This document shows, one piece after another, positions 30,128-43,401 of a DNA stretch of 64,000 nucleotides. Source of the stretch: Phenylobacterium sp. J367 (GTDB lineage Bacteria > Pseudomonadota > Alphaproteobacteria > Caulobacterales > Caulobacteraceae); the NCBI RefSeq assembly GCF_024699985.1, contig NZ_JAJONA010000001.1, positions 992,001-1,056,000 on the forward strand. Reading direction: 5' to 3'. The notes beneath the pieces were generated by a model. The model did no database searches and was not told the origin of the DNA. It saw nothing but the letters and a program-made list of their open reading frames with translations. The translations under genes were made by a program, and so were the position numbers. How positions within the stretch are numbered: the stretch's first letter is position 1; the number at the start of each line of letters is the position of its first letter.

Positions 30128-30334
30128 ATGACCATGGAACGGTTCTGGGTCGTCGGCGGCGAGTACAGCTGCCTCGCCTTCAAGTCGCTCAAGAACGGGG
30201 CCCCGCAGGTGCTGGGTCCCTACGAGAGCCGCGACGAGGCCAAGGCCGCCTGGAAGCGGGTGTCGGACGAGAACCGCGCCTGCGCCACGGCCCGCTACGC
30301 CATCGCGTCCGAGCAGCTCACCCTGCCGAACTGA
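30128..30334 (+). CDS. DUF4170-type small protein
   Basis: 68 residues beginning MTMERFWVVGGEYSCLAFKS, with a good GGGAGGAATT ribosome site 8 bases upstream and only 17 bases after aceA. The pattern of small mixed alpha/beta protein with GPYESRDEAKAAWKRVSDE matches DUF4170, common in Alphaproteobacteria and of unknown role. Its location inside the shunt module suggests cotranscription with aceA. Confidence 0.75.
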   Translation: MTMERFWVVGGEYSCLAFKSLKNGAPQVLGPYESRDEAKAAWKRVSDENRACATARYAIASEQLTLPN

Positions 30335-30369
30335 TCCCGGCCCTCAGGCCGACAGCAGAACCTGTAGAG

Positions 30370-30415
30370 CCCCCCGCCGCGTTTTCTCCGTGACCCTTGG
30401 CGGGGGGTTGTTTTT
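30370..30415 (+). terminator. Rho-independent terminator after aceA and the DUF4170 gene
   Basis: CCCCCCGCC (30370-30378) pairs with GGCGGGGGG (30399-30407) and is followed by TTGTTTTT. This separates the aceA transcript from aceB. Confidence 0.8.
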
Positions 30416-30555
30416 CGTAGCCGGAGCCTTTTCCGCCGAAGTGGACGCCGGTTCGGCGAAGAAAAGGCTCTAGGTTCCAAGTATCTTGAGTGAGATCCCA
30501 ACGGATCTCACTCGGGGCGCACCGCATAGCGCCCTCCCGGCTCTGGAGTTTTCCC

Positions 30556-32155
<1,600 letters not shown>

Positions 32156-32221
32156 GACGGGTTTCTCTGAGCCGACCACCGCCCACCGTCTGAGGGGAGG
32201 ATGGGCGGACCGGTCCAGAGC

Positions 32222-32258
32222 GGGGTGGAGTGCCGTCGCCGCACTCCACCCCATCTTT
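32222..32258 (+). terminator. Rho-independent terminator after aceB
   Basis: A perfect 12-base-pair stem, GGGGTGGAGTGC (32222-32233) with GCACTCCACCCC (32241-32252), is followed by ATCTTTCC. Confidence 0.7.
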
Positions 32259-32290
32259 CCAGGCCTGGATCCCCGCCTTCGCGGGGAATG
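32258..32290. repeat. Dispersed palindromic repeat copy
   Basis: GGATCCCCGCCTTCGCGGGGAATGA includes the hairpin CCCCGC-CTTC-GCGGGG (32271-32286). It resembles the copies at 5843, 19151 and 61774. It sits between the convergent aceB and ydbL-like gene ends. Confidence 0.6.
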
Positions 32291-32312
32291 AATGTCCGGC
32301 CCTAGCGCCGGC

Positions 32313-32675
32313 TCACTTCCGGATCCAGCCGCCGCCGGCCGGCTTGTAGAATTCGCCCGGCTTGATCCTGGCCTGGACGACCTGGGTAAAGGCCGACGCG
32401 CCGGCCGCGGCCGGTGTGGTGCCGGTCCTGGCGGCCGCCTCGCGATAGACCTGGGCGCGGCCGGCGTTGATCTCCTCGACAGCCTGGCGGACCGCCGGGT
32501 CGGCGGCGCCGGTGACGAAGCCGAGGAAGCCGTCGGCCTGCTCGCCGACGATGCCGGCGGCCTTGGCCTGGTCGACGATGGCCTTGGCCTCCGCGGTCTG
32601 CGCCACGGCGGCCGGGGTAAGGGCCAGCGCCGCCATCACGGCCGCGCCGATCCCGATGAGTTCTCGTCCCTGCAT
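32313..32675 (-). CDS. YdbL-family (DUF1318) exported protein
   Basis: 120 residues with a signal peptide (MQGRELIGIGAAVMAALALT, cleavage near AVAQ). The mature part has conserved KAIVDQAKAAGIVGEQADG-type segments, and FTQVVQARIKPGEFY before a tryptophan-containing end. It is the last gene of the ydbH-ynbE-ydbL set, in the same order as in E. coli. YdbL probably assists the YnbE-YdbH envelope bridge. Confidence 0.8.
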   Translation of the reverse strand: MQGRELIGIGAAVMAALALTPAAVAQTAEAKAIVDQAKAAGIVGEQADGFLGFVTGAADPAVRQAVEEINAGRAQVYREAAARTGTTPAAAGASAFTQVVQARIKPGEFYKPAGGGWIRK

Positions 32676-32686
32676 GTGTCCCGTCC

Positions 32687-32884
32687 TTAGAAGAGGTTCG
32701 GGTTCTTCTGGATCAAGGCTTTCACTTCCTCGTCCAGACGCAAGCGGACGTCGGCGTCCAGCTTGGCATAGATGGTGATGGGCTCGACCTGCACCCGAAC
32801 AGTCGGCGTGCAGGCGGCGAGGCCCAGGCCGCCCAGGACGATCGCCCCGGCGGCGACGGCCAGTGACCGTGGCTTTGAGATCAT
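32687..32884 (-). CDS. YnbE-family small lipoprotein
   Basis: 65 residues. A signal sequence ends in the lipobox LAAC (LGGLGLAACTP), followed by a short beta-forming mature part VRVQVEPITIYAKLDADVRL and a charged helix. In E. coli YnbE stacks beta strands onto the end of YdbH to span the periplasm. It lies between ydbH and ydbL with an 11-base gap to the latter. Confidence 0.82.
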   Translation of the reverse strand: MISKPRSLAVAAGAIVLGGLGLAACTPTVRVQVEPITIYAKLDADVRLRLDEEVKALIQKNPNLF

Positions 32885-32921
32885 GTGGTCGTCTCCAACG
32901 CTACAGCCTCCTTGTTGGGGT

Positions 32922-35900
32922 TCAGGGCTGAACCGGGGGTGAACTGCGAAGCCGCTGGTAGTCGGCGTAGTCCTTCAGCAGATCGTCCAGGTTCAGGGTG
33001 GTGTCCAGCGTCAGGTTCACCCCGGTGCCGGACGGCAGGGGAAGCTGGCGGTTCAGGAAGTTCCGGCGGATCAGGTCCATGAGGCCCAGCCGGATCTCCT
33101 GCTTCTGCGGCGGGTCGTGACGGCCCACGATGTGGAAGAGCACGCCCAGGCGTCCGTCCTCCCGGCTGGCGACGGTCGCCTCCAGGGTGTCGAAGGCCAG
33201 GTTCTCCATGGCCTGGTAGGCGAAGTCGGTGAAGGTGTCGGGCGGCGGCGGCGGGACGTCGGGCGCGCCGGCCGGGGTCTCGATGGCGGTGGAGGCCGAG
33301 ACGCCGGTGATCGCGCTGCGCTGGATCGACAGCCGGCCGGGCTGGATGGCCCTGAGCGAGCCGCCGAGGATCCGCACCCGCTCGGCCTGCATCTCGAAGG
33401 GGATGCGGCCGGAGACCTTGGCGTCGAGGTCCACCTTGTCGCCGAACGGCGAGGCCTCGACGATGTCGTGGAGCTGGACACCTTCGAAGTTCAGCACGCC
33501 GCGCGTCGCCTGACCGGGCAGCAGGGGGATGTGGACGCTCTCGATTGTCGCCTTGCCGCCGCCGACCGCCGCCTCGCCGCCCGAGATCTCGATGCCGTCC
33601 TCGGCCAGGCCGAAGGTCGCCGTGACCCCGGTCAGCGGGAACGGCCCGGCCACCGCCTCCACCCGCAGCTCCTGCCCCGGCAGGGCGACGAGCGGGGCGA
33701 GGCTGGCGAAGTCGATCTTGCCCGAGAGGCCCGTCACCCGGCCCGCCGGGCTGGTGAAGTCGAGGCGCGGGATCGTCAGGCTTCCGCCGCTGGTGGCGAC
33801 CGCGATGGTCCAGCGGAAGCCGCCGGTGAACCGGGCCGTCCCGTCGGCCGCGGCGAGGTTCGCCGCCAGGGGCGACAGCTGGTCGGGCTGCAGCCCGCCG
33901 TCGGCGAACGCGAGCTCCCCGGTCTCGATGTCGACCCCGCCCTGGCCGGTGACCATGCTGTGGAACAGGTCGGCGGTCGCCACGCGCTGGCCGGCGGGCG
34001 TCGAGATCACGAGGTCGGCGTCCCAGACATCGCGCGCCAGCGCCGCCTTGCCCGTCAGCCGCACGGGGTTGAAGCGGGTCTCCGCAGCCGTGTCGGCGAC
34101 GGTGGCTCCGGCGATCGTCGCGTCGGCATAGAGCCGGCCGCCGCGCAGGCCCAGCACCGCCCGGCCGGCCACGTCCGACGCCCGGACCTGCAGGAACGGC
34201 ACCCGGGCGGAGATCGCCTCGCCCCGGCCCGCAAGCCGCCAGTCGCCGCCGTTCAGGGTCAGCAGCGGCTCGCCCGCCGGGCAGAACCGGCCGGCGAGCG
34301 CCTCGACGTCGTTCTCCCCGAGTTCGAGCTTCGCCAGCTGGACGTTCGCGCAGCGATCGGCCGAGAACCGCAGGCCGCCCGCCCCCATCCTGAGCGTGCC
34401 CGTGGCGTCGAACACTCCGCCTTCCACCGGCCCGATGCCAAGAGCCGCCTGCACGCGCCCATCCGCCCGGGCGCCGTCGTCGGTGAGCTGGAAGCGGCGC
34501 ACGTCGGCGGTGACCTTCGGCAGGCCGCCGCCGGCCGCGGTCAGCCGCCAGCCGGACCCTTGCGGCGCCAGCCGGACCTCGCCGCCGGCGGCCGGGATCA
34601 GGCGCACCGGCGCCGCCAGCGTCGCGTCGAACCCGTCGGCGTTCACGGCCAGCTCCACGGCCGGGGCGGCAAGCTGGAAGCTGCGCGCCGCGCGCTTCAC
34701 CGCCGCCATGTCGCGCGAGTCCTGCGCGGTCGGCAGGCCGAGGCCCATCCAGCCGCCGCGGGCGTTCAGGCCGCCGCCGGCCCGAAGATCGAGCTTGCCG
34801 GCCTGCCAGCCTACGGTCCCGCGCGCCGTGGCCGTCGCCGTGGCCAGGCGAAGCTCGGCGACCGACAGGTTCTCCACGGCGGTGCGCGACTCGAACCGGG
34901 CGGCCAGGGCGTCGCCGCCCTTGCGGGTCCAGGTAAGGTCGGGGGCGGTGACGGAGGCGCGGATCACCCCGGAGCGGCCGCCGGCCAGCGTCGCGCCGCC
35001 AGCGCGGACGTCGGCGCTTCCCCGCCCGCGCAGGATCAGGTCGCTGATCCAGCCGCGGCTCTCGCCCGTGAAGGCGGCCGAGGCCTGCGCATCCGTCAGG
35101 CTCTGGTCGGCGAGCTGCAGACGGCGGCCGTCCAGCTCGGCGCGGATCACCACCCGGCCGTCGTTCCGCTGCGTCTGCAGGTCGGGATAGGGGACATCGG
35201 CGGTCAGCCGCAGCCGGCCGGCGTCGATCGCCGCCTCGCCGGCCTTCGCCGAGGTGACGGGGAGGTCCAGCCTCAGCGCCGTGCGCGCCCCGCGGGTGAC
35301 GAGGTCGACGGCGCCCCGACCCGAGACCACCTCGAAGCCGTCGCCCTGCAGGCGGGCCGGCGCGGACGTCGCCACGAGGTGCAGGAGCTTGTTGTCCTCC
35401 ACCCGCGCATCGGCGGTCAGGCGGACCGGTCCGTAGTCGGTGGCGAGCGCCACGACGCCGTCGTCGATCTCGATCCGCGGCTTGGCGGCGTCGGGCCTGG
35501 GCGGGCGCTGGCGAAACTCCTCGATCAGGGGATCGAGCGAGCCGACGCTCAGCTTGCCGTTATGGAGGCGAGCCCGCAGGACAGGCTTCGTCAGGCGCAC
35601 CGAGGTCACCTCGAACCGCAGGCCGCGGAGGCTGTAGCCCACCACCGCCCGCTCGGCGGTGAAGTCCGGGTTGGCCGGGTCGCCGATGCGGATCCGGGCG
35701 GTGGCGCTCGTCAGGCCGAAGGCCTCGACCTCGGCCTCGGACGGAATGCCCTTGGACTCCAGCCATCCGGTGAGCGACTCCCGCAGGATCACCCGCCGCG
35801 AGGCGTACAGGAGCACCAGCAGCACCACGAGCGCCACCCCGACGGCAGCGAGGATCGGACGCAGGCGTCGGACGGGAACGGGAGGTTGCGGGTCGGTCAA
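32922..35900 (-). CDS. YdbH-family AsmA-like intermembrane protein
   Basis: 992 residues, intact. One N-terminal transmembrane helix (LAAVGVALVVLLVLLYASR) anchors a long, beta-rich periplasmic domain of repetitive strands, ending near LPLPSGTGVNLTLDTTLNLD. This is the AsmA-like organisation of E. coli YdbH, one of the proteins that shuttle phospholipids between inner and outer membranes. The three-gene order ydbH, ynbE, ydbL is conserved. It is the largest intact gene here. Confidence 0.8.
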   Translation of the reverse strand: MTDPQPPVPVRRLRPILAAVGVALVVLLVLLYASRRVILRESLTGWLESKGIPSEAEVEAFGLTSATARIRIGDPANPDFTAERAVVGYSLRGLRFEVTSVRLTKPVLRARLHNGKLSVGSLDPLIEEFRQRPPRPDAAKPRIEIDDGVVALATDYGPVRLTADARVEDNKLLHLVATSAPARLQGDGFEVVSGRGAVDLVTRGARTALRLDLPVTSAKAGEAAIDAGRLRLTADVPYPDLQTQRNDGRVVIRAELDGRRLQLADQSLTDAQASAAFTGESRGWISDLILRGRGSADVRAGGATLAGGRSGVIRASVTAPDLTWTRKGGDALAARFESRTAVENLSVAELRLATATATARGTVGWQAGKLDLRAGGGLNARGGWMGLGLPTAQDSRDMAAVKRAARSFQLAAPAVELAVNADGFDATLAAPVRLIPAAGGEVRLAPQGSGWRLTAAGGGLPKVTADVRRFQLTDDGARADGRVQAALGIGPVEGGVFDATGTLRMGAGGLRFSADRCANVQLAKLELGENDVEALAGRFCPAGEPLLTLNGGDWRLAGRGEAISARVPFLQVRASDVAGRAVLGLRGGRLYADATIAGATVADTAAETRFNPVRLTGKAALARDVWDADLVISTPAGQRVATADLFHSMVTGQGGVDIETGELAFADGGLQPDQLSPLAANLAAADGTARFTGGFRWTIAVATSGGSLTIPRLDFTSPAGRVTGLSGKIDFASLAPLVALPGQELRVEAVAGPFPLTGVTATFGLAEDGIEISGGEAAVGGGKATIESVHIPLLPGQATRGVLNFEGVQLHDIVEASPFGDKVDLDAKVSGRIPFEMQAERVRILGGSLRAIQPGRLSIQRSAITGVSASTAIETPAGAPDVPPPPPDTFTDFAYQAMENLAFDTLEATVASREDGRLGVLFHIVGRHDPPQKQEIRLGLMDLIRRNFLNRQLPLPSGTGVNLTLDTTLNLDDLLKDYADYQRLRSSPPVQP

Positions 35901-35964
35901 GGGCGGCTCGGCTTGACGGTCTCAACGCTTGATAGCGCAAAACCGACCCAAGCCGGGAACCGGC

Positions 35965-36744
35965 CTAGTTCCCGGGGGTCGCCAGGGCCACGCCGCCGTC
36001 GACGGCGATGGTCTCGCCCACCACATAGTCGCCGGCCCGGCTGGCCAGGTAGATGGCCACGCCCTGCATGTCCTCGTCCGCGCCGATCCGGCGCGACGGG
36101 ATGCGGCGGGCGATCTCGTCGCCGTGGTCGCGGGCCACCCGGTTCATCTCGGACGCGAAGGCGCCGGGCGCGATCGAGCTCATGACGATGTTGTCCTGGA
36201 TCAGCCGCGCCGCCATGCGGCGGGTCAGGTAGATCAGGCCGGCCTTGGAGGCATGGTAGGAATAGGTCTCCTGCGGATTGAGCCGGAGACCGTCGATGGA
36301 GGTGATGTTGATCACCTTCGCCGGCCGCTCGTGCGTACCGCTCTTCTTGAGGGTCTCGTGCAGGGCCTGGGTCAGGAAGAAGGGCGACTTGAGGTTCAGG
36401 TTCATCACCTTGTCCCAGCCGCTCTCCGGGAACTCCTCGAACTCCGCGCCCCAGGCGGCGCCGGCGTTGTTCACCAGGATGTCCAGCCGGTCCTCGTGGG
36501 TCAGGTAGCGGGCGACGAAGCTCTGGATGCCCTCGACGGTCGACAGGTCCTGCGGCAGCGAGATGCAGCGGTCGCCGAGCTCCTTGGCGGTCTCGTCGCA
36601 GGCGAGGGCCTTGCGCGCGGTGATGTAGACCTTCGCGCAGCCGGCCTCGAGGAAGCCCTTGGCGATCATCTTGCCGATGCCGCGCGAGCCGCCGGTGACG
36701 AGGGCGATCTTGCCCTCCAGTGAGAACAGGTCCGAAGCCATCAT
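35965..36744 (-). CDS. Short-chain dehydrogenase/reductase (SDR)
   Basis: 259 residues, intact. Cofactor loop LVTGGSRGIGKMIAKG, ILVNNAGAAWG, ITSIDG and the catalytic YSYHASKAG (YxxxK) are all present, as is the C-terminal GGVALATPGN. The combination of TARKALACDET near beta-strand 2 suggests NADPH preference. The substrate is unknown; the neighbouring fatty-acid genes suggest a lipid-related alcohol or ketone. It is divergent from the fadB-like gene. Confidence 0.85.
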   Translation of the reverse strand: MMASDLFSLEGKIALVTGGSRGIGKMIAKGFLEAGCAKVYITARKALACDETAKELGDRCISLPQDLSTVEGIQSFVARYLTHEDRLDILVNNAGAAWGAEFEEFPESGWDKVMNLNLKSPFFLTQALHETLKKSGTHERPAKVINITSIDGLRLNPQETYSYHASKAGLIYLTRRMAARLIQDNIVMSSIAPGAFASEMNRVARDHGDEIARRIPSRRIGADEDMQGVAIYLASRAGDYVVGETIAVDGGVALATPGN

Positions 36745-36802
36745 TTCCTCCCACGCTCTCCCTAGGGCGCCGGTTGACTTGGTAGGGCCGGGCGAGGCCT
36801 AT

Positions 36803-36816
36803 AACAAGCGTTTGAA
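36803..36816. promoter_or_regulatory. PsrA/TetR-like box upstream of the beta-oxidation genes
   Basis: AACAAGCGTTTGAA resembles the AAAC-N4-GTTT box of fatty-acid-responsive TetR regulators. Similar sites occur at 58487 and 60132, each upstream of acyl-CoA genes. Confidence 0.4.
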
Positions 36817-36872
36817 TTCCGCGGCCGCCGCTGCCAAGAGCGGCCTGTCAGCCATTTCCGAGGGAACGCTTC

Positions 36873-38951
<2,079 letters not shown>

Positions 38952-38965
38952 TCACCAACCCCTCG

Positions 38966-38999
38966 AACGGCGGGCGGCTGAACGGCCCCCGCCGTTTTT
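38966..38999 (+). terminator. Terminator-like hairpin between the fadJ-like gene and the thiolase
   Basis: AACGGCGGG (38966-38974) and CCCGCCGTT (38988-38996) form a 9-base-pair stem followed by TTT. It would reduce read-through into the thiolase gene. Confidence 0.65.
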
Positions 39000-39039
39000 C
39001 TCAACCCCCGACCTACCGTTACGTCAAGGATCCCACCTC

Positions 39040-40246
39040 ATGCGTGAAGCCGTCATCGTCGCCGCCAAGCGGACCCCCATCGGCAAGGCCTACCGCGGCG
39101 CGTTCAACAACACCTACGGCGCGACGCTCGGCGCCAGATCCATCCGCGCCGCCGTCGCCCAGGCCGGGATCGACCCCGGCGAGATCGACGACATCTGCAT
39201 GGGCTCGGCCCTGCAGCAGGGCACCACGGGCAACAACATCGCCCGCCAGGCCGCGCTTCGCGCCGGCCTGCCCAACACCGTCTCCGGCCAGACCATCGAC
39301 CGCCAGTGCTCCTCGGGCCTGATGGGCGTGGCGGCGGCCGCCAAGTACATCACCGGCGACGGCGCCCAGATCGCCATCGGCGCGGGCATCGAGAGCATCA
39401 GCCTCGTCCAGAACGGCCACATGAACGGCTACTACCGCACCGATCCGTGGCTGACCGAGCATGTGCCGGAGATCTGGACCTCGATGATCGAGACCGCCGA
39501 GATCGTCGCCGAGCGCTACGGCGTCTCCCGCGAGGCCCAGGACGAGTACGCCCTGCAGTCGCAGCAGCGCACCGCCCAGGCCCAGGCCGAAGGCCGCTTC
39601 GACAACGAGATCGTGCCGGTCACCACCGTCATGAAGGCGCTGGTCAACAAGGAGACCGGCGAGACCGCGGACAAGGAAGTCACCATCAGCGCCGACGAGG
39701 GCAACCGCCCGCAGACGACGCTGGCCGACCTCCAGAAGCTGCAGCCGGTGTTCAAGGGCGGCCGCTACATCCAGGAAGGCAAGTACGTCACCGCCGGCAA
39801 CGCCTCGCAGCTGTCGGACGGCTCGGCCGCCATCGTGCTGATGGAGCGCAAGGAAGCCGAGAAGCGCGGCATCGAGGCGCTGGGCGCCTACCGCGGCATG
39901 GCGGTCGCCGGCTGCGGCCCCGAGGAGATGGGCATCGGCCCGGTCTTCGCGATCCCGAAGCTGCTCGAGCGCAACGGCCTGACCGTCGACGACATCGACA
40001 TCTGGGAGCTCAACGAGGCCTTCGCCTCGCAGGTGCTCTACTGCCGCGACAAGCTGGGCATCGACCCGGCCAAGTACAACGTCTCGGGCGGCTCGATCTC
40101 CATCGGCCACCCCTATGGCATGACCGGCGCCCGCTGCACCGCCCACCTGATGTACGAGGGGCAAGCGCCGCGGCGCGAAGTACGGCGTCGTCACCATGTG
40201 CGTCGGCGGCGGCATGGGCGCCGCAGGTCTCTTCGAGATCTTCTAG
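39040..40246 (+). CDS. fadA: Acetyl-CoA C-acyltransferase (thiolase; frameshift)
   Basis: 401 residues when repaired. The nucleophile Cys90 is in [12 protein letters not shown]; the second active-site segments [13 protein letters not shown] and [13 protein letters not shown] are present. It cleaves 3-ketoacyl-CoA, completing the beta-oxidation cycle with the upstream gene. The G4 run at 40158-40161 has one extra base; on repair [18 protein letters not shown] reads through to the stop at 40244-40246. Confidence 0.92.
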
Positions 40247-40341
40247 GCCTGAAGGCAAGCCGGGGCCGCTTCGGCGGCTCCGGCTGTGCCGCCGGTCACA
40301 GTGAAGCTTCTGGGATCGGGCGGATCAGTCTACCGTCTAGA

Positions 40342-40367
40342 GGGCCGCCCCGATGGGCGGCCCTTTT
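40342..40367 (+). terminator. Rho-independent terminator after the thiolase gene
   Basis: GGGCCGCCC (40342-40350), loop CGAT, GGGCGGCCC (40355-40363), then TTTT: a compact and convincing terminator. Confidence 0.85.
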
Positions 40368-40433
40368 CGCATCGGCGTCACATTGGCGCCGAACTCCTTG
40401 GCAAGGTCAGAGCCAGTGCTGGAGTCCCCGCGA

Positions 40434-41227
40434 ATGTCGGAACGGAACGCCCCGAGCAACCCCTACGCCCGGCCGAGCGCGTGGCCCTCCATGCCGCAGC
40501 AGCCGTTCCGCCTGGGCCCGCTGCCGAAGGCGGACCCTCCGGCCAGACCGGCCGTGGCCGCCCCCCGCCCCGGGCGCCGTCGAGCCGGGCGACCTCGATC
40601 TTCTCGGGCTCCGCCGTGCCCATGGCCTTCCCGGCCGCAGCCGGGCCGGCGGTCCGTGCGCCTGAGCCCGCCCCAGCCCCGGAGCCGGTCGCCGAGGCGC
40701 CCGCGCCGCCGCGAGGCGTCGAGCCCGCGCCCGAAGCGGTCGCGATGGCCGCGCCGCCGATCCGGCGCGAGGCCACGAGGCGGCCCTCGCGCCTGCCGCT
40801 GATCGTCAGCCTGGGCGCCTGCGCGGTCGGCGCCGCGGTCACCGTCGCGGTCCTGCTGCGCGAACCGCCCCCGCCGCAGGTCCCGGCCGAGGTGCTGGCG
40901 GCGACCCGCCCCACGCCGACCTCGCCCCCGCCCGCCCCGCAGGCCGCGCCCGCGGAGAGCGTCGCCGCACCGGCCGAGGCCGCGCCGGCGCTCCGCGGCA
41001 CGGTCGACCGCGCGCCGGTCCGCGCCGCGGCGGTCTCTCCGCAACGCGCCGCGCCGCCCACGCGGCCGGCCGAGCCGGTCGCGCCGACCCTCGAGGTCCC
41101 GCCCATTCCGCCGCCGGCCGCCGCCGCGCCGGCCCCGGTGATCGTCGAGCCGCCGCCGCGCCCGGCCACGCCGCCGCCTTCGGACCCTGACGCGCCGATC
41201 ACCACCAAGGCGCCCTACGGCGAGTAG
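40434..41227 (+). CDS. Proline/alanine-rich single-pass membrane protein (frameshift)
   Basis: About 264 residues when repaired. Start MSERNAPSNPYARPSAWPSM at ATG 40434, then a shift at the C6 run 40561-40566 (one C missing), after which the frame reads APSSRATSIFSGSAVPMAF. A single hydrophobic segment, RLPLIVSLGACAVGAAVTVAVLL, separates two low-complexity regions rich in proline and alanine. The tail ends ITTKAPYGE. No family is recognised. The layout resembles envelope-spanning linker proteins. Confidence 0.6.
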
Positions 41228-41280
41228 CCCCGCCCCGAATCCTCTGCGAAGCTCCGCCGCAGTACGACGGGGGAAGACGC

Positions 41281-43359
41281 ATGGGTCGGCTGGGCAAGCT
41301 GGCGGCCGCGCTGGCGGCAGTGCTGGCGCTGGCGGCGTGCCAGAAGGGTGTAGACGGCCGGGCCATCGAGGCGGCCGACGCCGGAAGCTGGCTCACCTAT
41401 GGCCGGACCTATGACGAGCAGCGCTTCAGCCCGCTGACGCAGGTCAACCGCGAGACGGTCGGCCGGCTGGGGGCGCCTGGTGGGCGGAGTTCGACACCGA
41501 CCGCGGCCAGGAGGCGACGCCGCTGGTCCACGACGGCGTGCTGTACACCACCACCGCATGGTCGAAGGTCCGCGCCTTCGACGCCGCCACCGGCGAGGCG
41601 CTCTGGAGCTACGATCCGCAGGTGCCGGGCGAGGCCGGGTTCAACGCCTGCTGCGACGTGGTCAACCGCGGGGCCGCGCTCTGGCGGGGCAAGCTCTACG
41701 TCGGAACCCTGGACGGCCGGCTGGTGGCGCTCGACGCCAGGACCGGCAAGCCCGCCTGGTCGGTGCAGACGACGGACACCTCCAAGCCCTACACGATCAC
41801 CGGCGCGCCCCGGGTGGTGAAGGGCCTCGTCCTGATCGGCAACGGCGGCGCCGAGTACGGCGTGCGCGGCTACGTCTCGGCCTATGACGCCGAGAGCGGC
41901 AAGCTCGCCTGGCGGTTCTACACCACCCCCAATCCGACGGGCGCCAAGGACGGCGCGGCATCCGACAAGGTGTTCGCCGAGAGGGCGGCGGCCACCTGGA
42001 GCGACGGGATCTGGAAGCAGAGCGGCGGCGGCGGAACGGTGTGGGACGCGATCACCTACGACCCGAAGACCGGCCTCGTGTTCGTGGGCGTCGGCAACGG
42101 CAATCCCTGGAACCACAAGCTCCGCTCGGGCGGCAAGGGCGACAACCTGTTCCTGGCGTCCATCGTGGCGCTTCGGCCGGAGACCGGCGAGTACGTCTGG
42201 CACTACCAGACGACCCCCGGCGAGAGCTGGGACTACACCGCGACCCAGCACATCATGGTCGCCGACCTGCCCATCGGCGGGGCGACCCGACGGGTCGTCA
42301 TGCAGGCCCCGAAGAACGGCTTCTTCTATGTACTCGACGCCGCGACCGGCGCGCTGCTCTCGGCCGAGAAGTTCGTGCCCGTGGACTGGGCCGAGCGGGT
42401 CGACCTCGCCACCGGCCGGCCGGTGGAGGCGCCCTTCGCCCGCTACCAGGGCGGCGGCGTCAGCACCCAGACGGTGGGCGCGCTGGGCGCCCACAACTGG
42501 CAGCCCATGGCCTTCTCGCCGAAGACCGGCCTCGTCTACATCCCGGCCCAGACCAACCAGGGCGTCTATGCCGATCCCCAGGGCTTCACCTTTGTGCCCG
42601 GCGCCTGGAACACCGGCCTGCGGCGCACCGTCGATGGGCCGAACACCAAACCCGCGCCGCCGCCCGGCAAGCCCAACCCGCCGCGCGGGGTCCTGCTGGC
42701 CTGGGATCCCGTGGCCCAGAAGGCCCGCTGGTCGATCCCCTTCGAGCGGCCGGGCACCAGCGGGGTGCTGGCCACCGACGGCGGCCTCGTGTTCCACGCC
42801 GCGGGGCGGACCTTCGCCGCCTACGACGCCGCCGATGGCAAGCCGCTCTGGCGCTACGACACAGGCGCGAGGACCATCGCGCCGGCCATGACCTATGCGG
42901 TGAAGGGCGAGCAGTACGTGGCCCTGATGGTCGGCAACGGCGGGGCTGGCGGCGGGAACGAGCCCAGGCGGCGCGGGCGGCTGCTGGTCTTCCGGCTCGG
43001 CGGGACCGTCCAGCCCACGGCCTTCCCGGAGGTGGTGCAGCCGGACGTCCTCGACCTTGCCGCGGCCACGCCGTCCGCCGGCGACGCGGACCGGGGCGGG
43101 GTGATCTACGACCAGTTCTGCGGCGCCTGCCACCGGGCCGGACCGTTCCTGCCGAACCTCGCCCGCTCGCCCGCCATCCTCGACCCCCGAGGGCTTCCAG
43201 GCGATCGTGCTGGACGGGGCCCTCAAGGCGACAGGCATGGCCGGCTTCCGCCGCTATTTCGACGAGGCGGGCGCCGAGGACCTTAGGGCCTATCTCCTGT
43301 GGCGGGCCGGGTTGGAAACCCCGGCGCCTCAGGTGACGGCCGCCGCCCACGCGCAGTAA
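41281..43359 (+). CDS. PQQ-dependent quinohemoprotein alcohol dehydrogenase, predicted lipoprotein (two frameshifts)
   Basis: 692 residues when repaired. The signal ends in a lipobox (AAVLALAACQKG). The eight-bladed propeller is visible in repeats with W docking motifs. The vicinal disulfide is NACCDVV, and the C-terminal c-type haem site is CGACHRAGPFLP. The first shift, near 41470-41474, lacks one base; the second, in the C5 run 43184-43188, has one extra (AILDPEGFQAIVLDGALKA on repair). It oxidises primary alcohols in the periplasm. The stop at 43357-43359 is 42 bases from the next gene. Confidence 0.85.
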
Positions 43360-43401
43360 GCTCCGGGCGCCTCGTCGCCTCCGCGACCCGGGGAGACGCC
43401 C

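Noticed and set aside
33117..36185. 1022-codon plus-strand frame opposite ydbH
   Set aside because: The minus frame has a transmembrane anchor, family organisation and conserved operon neighbours; the plus frame is compositionally a shadow.
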